Assembly (NCBI RefSeq): GCF_016863315.1
Contig: NZ_BOOQ01000046.1
Coordinates: forward strand, 1-64,000
DNA: 64,000 bases
Direction of reading: 5' to 3'
Origin: Planotetraspora silvatica
Lineage (GTDB): Bacteria > Actinomycetota > Actinomycetes > Streptosporangiales > Streptosporangiaceae
The translations under genes and the position numbers were made by a program. Below the pieces are notes generated by a model. The model did not search any database, had not been told where the DNA came from, and saw only the letters and a program-made list of their open reading frames with translations. Positions 60,651 through 64,000 of the stretch are shown here, piece by piece (the first letter of the stretch is position 1; the number at the start of each line of letters is the position of its first letter).

Positions 60651-61001
60651 ATGAAGCCATCACCGGCCGCCGTTGAGGTGCGCAAGGATGAGACCACCCG
60701 CCTTTACGAGGCACTGATCGATGGCCAGGTCGTCGGTAATCTGGCTTACGAGACGACCGGCGGACGAGTCTTGCTCACGCACTCCTACGTGGACCGAGAT
60801 CAACGGCATCGAGGCGTCGCTTCGGCACTGGCGCGCTACGCCCTGGAAGACCTGAGCCAAAGTCAGACCAAGGTTGGCATCTACTGCGGGTTCGTTGCCG
60901 ACTACGTCCAAAACCACCCCGAGTTCAACGACGCCGTCGACATCAGCCGCTCGGCTTTCATCGCCACTCGCACCGCGCGAGACACCAACAGCGGGCGCTG
61001 A
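60651..61001 (+). CDS. small GNAT-family acetyltransferase (YjdJ-like)
   Basis: 116 residues. The compact fold has TRLYEALIDGQVVGNLAYET, then VDRDQRHRGVASALARYALE with the acetyl-CoA-binding RHRGVASAL loop, and YVQNHPEF near the end. These minimal GNATs have unknown substrates. The TGGACTGCATAGTCC palindrome lies just upstream. A second GNAT N-terminus begins five bases downstream. Confidence 0.87.
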   Translation: MKPSPAAVEVRKDETTRLYEALIDGQVVGNLAYETTGGRVLLTHSYVDRDQRHRGVASALARYALEDLSQSQTKVGIYCGFVADYVQNHPEFNDAVDISRSAFIATRTARDTNSGR

Positions 61002-61005
61002 CATC

Positions 61006-61272
61006 ATGGATGACCTGCACATCACCATCGAGCCTGACCACATCGTCAATTCGACCCTCATCCTGCGGTCCCGGTCTGCCGAAGACGCCCACGGCGCGTT
61101 CGAGATCTACGGGGACCCGAGAACTGCCAAGGCGATCGGCAGGCGACAGCCTGTGCGTGACCTCGCCGAGATGCGGGAACTGCTGGAACACTGGGATCGG
61201 CAGTCGTCACAGAGCCCGGTGCCACAGGGCCTGTGGGCAGTGAAGGCGGCCAGCGGCTTACTCAGGTTCTGA
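61006..61272 (+). pseudogene. truncated RimJ-like GNAT
   Basis: 88 codons: STLILRSRSAEDAHGAFEIY, GDPRTAKAIG and LAEMRELLEHWDRQS are the N-terminal part of RimJ/RimL-type acetyltransferases. The frame ends right after the WAVKAASG strand, before the acetyl-CoA site. Truncated by a downstream deletion or frameshift. Confidence 0.68.
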
Positions 61273-61332
61273 GTTGGGCCATGCTCTCAGCCCGCGACTT
61301 CGGCCCGGATCCGGGGCCGTTTGGCGATGAGC

Positions 61333-61959
61333 TCAACGTTCAGACAGGCTCTCGATGTACGCAAGTGCCATGTCGATCGATGTTGCCATCGGTGTGACAT
61401 CGCGCGCGGTCTGGGCCAGCATGTACCCGCCCTGGAGGGCGGCCATGAGCCCGGTCGCGAGCTGGTCTATCGACGCCTCGGGCGCAAGCGCACCACCGTC
61501 TTGAAGCCGTCGCAACACGCCTGCCAGGAGTCCCTGCCATTCGGTGAACAGTTGAGACAGAGCTTGGCGTGCGAGAGCGTCGTGATCGGAGACCTCGGAG
61601 GCCAGCGAGCCGAGCGCACAGCCGTAGGCGCCATGTCGAAGGGCATTGTTCTGGACCAACGCGTCCCGCCAGCGTCGCAGGCCCCGGATCGTCGAGACAT
61701 GGCCGAGGGCTTCGCGCTCGCGCTCGATGATGCGTTCGCCCACGTGGTCCACGACGGCCCGCACGAGCGCGTCCTTGCCGTCGAAGTGGTGGTACAACTG
61801 CGACTTGCTCACTCCGCTCGCCGCGAGCACGTCATCCAGCGTGGTGGCCCCGACTCCTTGGATGTACATCAGTTCGGTTGCCGCGGCGACGATCCTTGCC
61901 CGCGTCTTTGCACCGCGCGCCGTCAGGCGTCTGCCATCGTGCGATTCAGCGGTCGTCAT
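61333..61959 (-). CDS. TetR/AcrR-family regulator
   Basis: 208 residues: ARIVAAATELMYIQGVGATT and LDDVLAASGVSKSQLYHHFD form the helix-turn-helix; the C-terminal domain is of the TetR_C_16-like type with a Cys in GAYGCALGSLASEV. GTG 61962 or ATG 61959 can start it. The palindromic GTTACCGATCGGGCTAC just upstream is a possible self-operator. The divergent gene is now a thiolase wreck. Confidence 0.88.
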   Translation of the reverse strand: MTTAESHDGRRLTARGAKTRARIVAAATELMYIQGVGATTLDDVLAASGVSKSQLYHHFDGKDALVRAVVDHVGERIIEREREALGHVSTIRGLRRWRDALVQNNALRHGAYGCALGSLASEVSDHDALARQALSQLFTEWQGLLAGVLRRLQDGGALAPEASIDQLATGLMAALQGGYMLAQTARDVTPMATSIDMALAYIESLSER

Positions 61960-61970
61960 CACAGGTTCAT

Positions 61971-61987
61971 GTTACCGATCGGGCTAC
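61971..61987. promoter_or_regulatory. CCGATCGG-centred dyad upstream of the TetR gene
   Basis: GTTACCGATCGGGCTAC contains the perfect 8-base palindrome CCGATCGG with partly symmetrical flanks. It lies about 10 bases upstream of the TetR start and between it and the thiolase remnant, the expected place for an autoregulatory site. Confidence 0.45.
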
Positions 61988-62004
61988 TCGTGACCGTTCG
62001 CGCA

Positions 62005-62540
62005 TAGTACAGATGCGTACGTGGTGGCAGGGGCTCGCACTCCGTTCGGGAAGTATTGGGGGCTCGCTCTCACACCTGCGCCTTGACGATTTCTTGGGCC
62101 TACCGATGGTTGCAGCCTGCGAACGCTCCAGGGTTCCCCGAGAGTGTTCCTGCGATCACTGAACCGCTTCTGCGCCTCCTCGCTCGGCGCGGCGATCTCC
62201 CTCGCGCACCCCATCCAACTGGGGATGACCAAAATCGGTCCGGCCGCCGGTGTCGAGTCGATGTCGCACTCCGATGGATCGAGCGCCGTAGTCATCGCCA
62301 GCGATGACATGGTCGCAGGGCTAGGGGTTGCGCCGTCGGCCAGGATCGTCGGTTCGGCGGTGCATGCGTTGGAGCCCGGACTGATGGGCATCGCGCCGGC
62401 TGCTCACCCTCGGCATCTCGATGCGGGAGCGAAACGCTCGCTACGGCGTTCTCGGTGTGTGCGCGGGCTCAGGGCAGGTGTGGCCGTCCTGCTCGAGAAC
62501 GACCAGGCACGAACCGGGATCAGCGTTCGACGGGGCCCGG
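62005..62540 (+). pseudogene. thiolase (acetyl-CoA acetyltransferase) remnant
   Basis: Pieces in order: YVVAGARTPFGKYWG, SLSHLRLDDFLGL in another frame, then a deletion, SDGSSAVVIASDDMVAGLGV and ARIVGSAVHALEPGLMGIAP, a frameshift, and GVLGVCAGSGQ from the C-terminal CGGGG-type motif. The active-site Cys region of about 90 is missing. The gene is clearly non-functional. Confidence 0.78.
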
Positions 62541-63107
62541 CTCGAGCGCGGAGGTGTCCAAGTCGCCCTTCCGCAGCCGAAAGACCTGAAGACGCAGGTC
62601 ATAGTACTTGTCCGTTTCCCCGACCCACTCCATCCCGATGCGGCGGGCGGCGCGAGTGCCGCGCTCGTTCTTGGGCCGTACGACGGCGAACACCTCCTCC
62701 TCGCCGTTGCTGAAGGCATAGTGGGCCAGGGCATGACCCGCCTCGGCCGCCAACCCCCGCCCCCACGCCCACGGGGCGAGCTGGTAGCCCAACTCCAGGT
62801 CGTCGCACTCCGGCGGCAGCGGAAGAATCTGACCCGAGCCTGCGACGCGCCCGCTCTCGGTCTCTTCGATCACCCACCGGCCACTCGGGCGCCCCTCGGA
62901 TCCCAGAGGTGCGGCGATCCATCCGGCGATCACCGCACGCATCTGGTCGAGGTCGTTGACGCGATCCATTGCCGGGGCCAGCCATCGGGAGACCTCCGAG
63001 CTGCCGTAGATGTCGAGCGCCCCGGCTGCGTAATCTTGATGCCACGGACGCAGCCGCAACCGCGGTGTGCTGATGGTCGAACCGACGATAGTGACCTCGT
63101 GAGTCAA
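62520..63107 (-). CDS. RimJ/RimL-type GNAT acetyltransferase
   Basis: 195 residues: STISTPRLRLRPWHQDYAA, LELGYQLAPWAWGRGLAAEA (acetyl-CoA loop) and VVRPKNERGTRAARRIGMEW are the canonical motifs. The protein may acetylate a ribosomal N-terminus, an aminoglycoside-like compound or a free amine. The TTG at 63107 is preceded by GAGGAG. The TGGACGAATTCGTCCA palindrome lies 70 bases upstream. Confidence 0.9.
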   Translation of the reverse strand: MTHEVTIVGSTISTPRLRLRPWHQDYAAGALDIYGSSEVSRWLAPAMDRVNDLDQMRAVIAGWIAAPLGSEGRPSGRWVIEETESGRVAGSGQILPLPPECDDLELGYQLAPWAWGRGLAAEAGHALAHYAFSNGEEEVFAVVRPKNERGTRAARRIGMEWVGETDKYYDLRLQVFRLRKGDLDTSALEPGPVER

Positions 63108-63176
63108 CGCTGCTCCTCGATGCGGGGACGGGCACGCCCGACGGTGCGCCTAGCGGTTGATAACGCTACGCCGTAT

Positions 63177-63192
63177 TGGACGAATTCGTCCA
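63177..63192. promoter_or_regulatory. perfect palindrome TGGACGAATTCGTCCA
   Basis: A perfect 16-base palindrome between the divergent GNAT and alcohol dehydrogenase genes, one base different from the site at 20559. Its symmetry and the matching TGGAC/GTCCA ends at four other positions make it the best example of the shared operator. Confidence 0.75.
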
Positions 63193-63399
63193 TCGAGGCC
63201 CGCAACCGGGTGACGTCACAGCGAGCCAGACAGCAGACGAAAGAGATGTGGCGTCCCGGGCACCAATCCAAAGAGAGCCAGGGGCACTCTCGCGCCACAA
63301 GCCCTATCGATCAGCGTAAGAAGCCGAGATCCAGGTGCCACGAACACTGGTGAACCAAAGATGTCACGCAGGCGTGGGTTGGATACAGGGAGGCTCCGG

Positions 63400-64000
63400 A
63401 TGAAGGCGATTGTGGTGACGGATCAGGCCGCGGGGACGGCCGGGATGACGCTGGTCGAGCGGCCCGAGCCGGAGGCGGCGGTGAACGATGTCCTCGTTGA
63501 GGTACATGCGTCGGGATTCACCCCCGGCGAGCTGACGTGGCCCGGAACCTGGACCGATCGCCTCGGCCGCGACCGCACGCCGTCGATCCCCGGCCACGAG
63601 GTGGCCGGTGTGATCAGCGCGCTCGGCTATGGCACGAGGGGGCTGTCGGTGGGACAGCGGGTTTTCGGCCTCGCGGACTGGACTCGCGACGGCACCCTGG
63701 CCGAGTACGTAGCCATCGAGGCGCGCAACGTTGCGCCGCTGCCGGGCGATGTCGACTTCACGGTGGGCGCGAGCGTGCCGATCTCCGGCCTGACCGCGTG
63801 GCAGGGACTGTTCGTGCACGGCCGCTTCCAGGTGGGACAGAGCGTCCTCGTGCACGGCGCGGCCGGCGGAGTCGGCTCGTTGGTGACCCAGCTCGCCAAA
63901 GAGGCCGGTGCCCATGTCATCGGCACCGGACGTGCCGCCGATCGGCAGACCGCACTCGACTTCGGCGCGCAGGAGTTCGTCGACCTCGACAACGACTCGC
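63400..64000 (+). CDS. zinc-binding alcohol dehydrogenase-like oxidoreductase (partial)
   Basis: 200 codons are visible before the window ends. PGHEVAGVISALGYGT and SGLTAWQGLFVHGRFQVGQS, VLVHGAAGGVGSLVTQLAKE belong to the medium-chain dehydrogenase family, NADP-dependent quinone reductase branch (no catalytic zinc Cys in the visible part). GGGAGG lies six bases before the ATG at 63400. The palindrome at 63177 lies about 210 bases upstream. Confidence 0.9.
   Translation, partial: MKAIVVTDQAAGTAGMTLVERPEPEAAVNDVLVEVHASGFTPGELTWPGTWTDRLGRDRTPSIPGHEVAGVISALGYGTRGLSVGQRVFGLADWTRDGTLAEYVAIEARNVAPLPGDVDFTVGASVPISGLTAWQGLFVHGRFQVGQSVLVHGAAGGVGSLVTQLAKEAGAHVIGTGRAADRQTALDFGAQEFVDLDNDS

Noticed and set aside
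1-64000. CRISPR array
   Set aside because: No set of short regularly spaced direct repeats was found. The only near-identical repeats are the long ones described.

Overview
The window is high-GC DNA (about 70 % G+C by eye) from a free-living soil-type actinomycete. A Streptosporangiaceae-like or Streptomyces-like organism fits best, because GTG/TTG starts, XRE, HxlR, TetR and MerR regulators, DUF427, DUF5666, DUF6247 and DUF2201 families, and a tRNA-Val-like acceptor end are all typical there. No housekeeping locus is present. The mixture of single-gene regulatory modules, insertion-sequence scraps and many broken genes suggests a chromosome arm or accessory region (inference).

Layout. 0.3-6.3 kb: secreted YVTN propeller, Tat-exported DyP peroxidase, a PepSY/DUF5666-like envelope protein, a luciferase-like flavin monooxygenase and an SDR. 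6.3-9.4 kb: secreted Ig-like protein and an MprA/MprB-like two-component system. 9.5-15.6 kb: a MacA/MacB-type efflux operon (adaptor, ATPase, permease, DUF5666 protein, response regulator, lipoprotein). A second inverted copy of its response regulator, with the tail of its DUF5666 gene, lies at the other end of the operon. 15.6-21.9 kb: decayed cupin and MmcQ/YjbR genes, IS remnants, and a stress/xenobiotic operon read leftward (AhpD-like protein, broken SnoaL-like gene, isocitrate-lyase/PEP-mutase-like enzyme, nitroreductase). 22-26.5 kb: MFS exporter, wreck of an adenine methylase, and an SDR between two direct copies of an already broken SnoaL-like pseudogene. 26.8-30.7 kb: a leftward operon of ABC ATPase, ABC permease, NarL-type histidine kinase and response regulator. 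30.9-36.6 kb: exported M28 peptidase, TetR plus SGNH hydrolase, SnoaL-like protein divergent from an XRE regulator. 37.1-40.9 kb: a three-gene MoxR AAA+ / VWA-metallopeptidase cassette whose first protein I cannot assign. 40.9-42 kb: two degenerate tRNA-Val-like copies flanking a DUF6247/toxin-like pair with a nonsense codon. 42.4-50 kb: regulator-plus-enzyme modules (TetR/NmrA, HxlR/DUF302/quinone oxidoreductase, MerR/SDR) and a GNAT. 50.4-53 kb: CoA-transferase plus glutaryl-CoA-dehydrogenase-like enzyme. 53-57 kb: Clp-N protein and a PAS-GAF histidine kinase. 57-64 kb: broken SDR, a RibA/RibD-like pair, Msr, GNAT and thiolase remnants, TetR, GNAT and an alcohol dehydrogenase that runs off the window.

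How it works together. Most intact units are small redox or hydrolase modules with their own regulator and, in several cases, a visible palindromic operator. Five sites of the form TGGAC-N6-GTCCA (three perfect, two with one end mismatch) are scattered over otherwise unrelated intergenic regions. At least eighteen gene remnants, many with both frameshift and stop, show that the region is actively decaying. The best candidates for undescribed biology are the unknown/MoxR/VWA cassette, the inverted response-regulator duplication around the efflux operon, and the shared TGGAC-N6-GTCCA operator.
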